Shown here: piece after piece, positions 5,173-5,262 of the stretch
How positions within the stretch are numbered: position 1 is the first letter of the stretch
Layout: every line of letters starts with the position of its first letter
Origin: Gammaproteobacteria bacterium
GTDB taxonomy: Bacteria > Pseudomonadota > Gammaproteobacteria > SZUA-229
DNA: 5,262 nt
NCBI GenBank assembly: GCA_013138755.1
Contig: WTCC01000273.1
Coordinates: 1-5,262, forward strand
Reading direction: 5' to 3'
Made by a program: the position numbers and the translations under genes
Notes under the pieces: generated by a model
Database searches by the model: none
What the model saw: only the letters and a program-made list of their open reading frames with translations
What the model was told of the DNA's origin: nothing

Positions 5173-5262
5173 ATGAGTGATGATTCAATAAAAGATGACG
5201 AAGAATCACTATTTCTTTCAGAAATGGTCGGTGTTACCCCGTTAAGCTCCGATAACAGAGTA
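5173..5262 (+). CDS. Smr-domain (MutS2/SmrA-like) protein, 5' part only
   Basis: Thirty N-terminal residues are visible and the frame runs off the window end. The start MSDDSIKDDEESLFLSEMVG is followed by VTPLSSDNRV, which resembles the N-terminal signature of stand-alone proteobacterial Smr proteins (acidic leader, then LF...VGDVKPL..DRV). The Smr nuclease-like domain itself would lie downstream and is not seen, so the call rests on a short segment. ATG occurs twice in tandem (5170 and 5173). The second is chosen because AAGAG at 5161-5165 is 7 bases away, against 4 for the first. It is divergent from surE with about 65 bases between the starts. Confidence 0.6.
   Translation, partial: MSDDSIKDDEESLFLSEMVGVTPLSSDNRV

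Overview
The window holds a housekeeping and stress-survival locus of a moderately AT-rich gammaproteobacterium. The minus strand carries, in transcription order, surE, pcm, a YqaA/DedA-family membrane protein gene, nlpD and rpoS. This surE-pcm-(yqaA)-nlpD-rpoS order is a gammaproteobacterial signature, and the Pcm protein reads closest to Pseudomonas-type sequences from memory. The genus cannot be fixed from the sequence alone; a methylotroph or Thiotrichales-like lineage is only a guess.

Layout. 3-254 (+): the 3' end of an Mth938-like (DUF498) gene, running toward rpoS. 255-616: non-coding DNA with a hairpin just after that gene, then two tandem copies of a roughly 150-bp hairpin-rich repeat. 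617-646: a rho-independent terminator that fits the end of rpoS. 712-1737 (-): rpoS. 1738-2113: a 376-bp gap holding the likely rpoS leader, weak promoter candidates, two A8 tracts (in the mRNA) and an AT-rich hairpin just after nlpD. 2114-3085 (-): nlpD. 3092-3670 (-): yqaA-like. 3670-4308 (-): pcm. 4348-5106 (-): surE. 5107-5172: a short divergent intergenic region with a good surE promoter candidate. 5173 to the window end (+): the 5' end of an Smr-domain gene.

How the genes work together. SurE (survival nucleotidase) and Pcm (isoaspartyl repair methyltransferase) are stationary-phase maintenance enzymes. NlpD is an outer-membrane lipoprotein that activates a cell-separation amidase. RpoS is the sigma factor of the general stress response. 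surE, pcm, yqaA and nlpD are packed with 39-, -1- and 6-bp junctions and are probably one transcript, read from a promoter near 5134-5162. rpoS is set apart by a long leader and is probably regulated by its own signals as well as by readthrough.

No new protein system is visible: all recognised proteins are known families. The best candidate for something undescribed is the 321-614 repeat pair. It has matching hairpins at equivalent positions, several pairs in which both bases changed together, and two mutually exclusive helices that share one strand.
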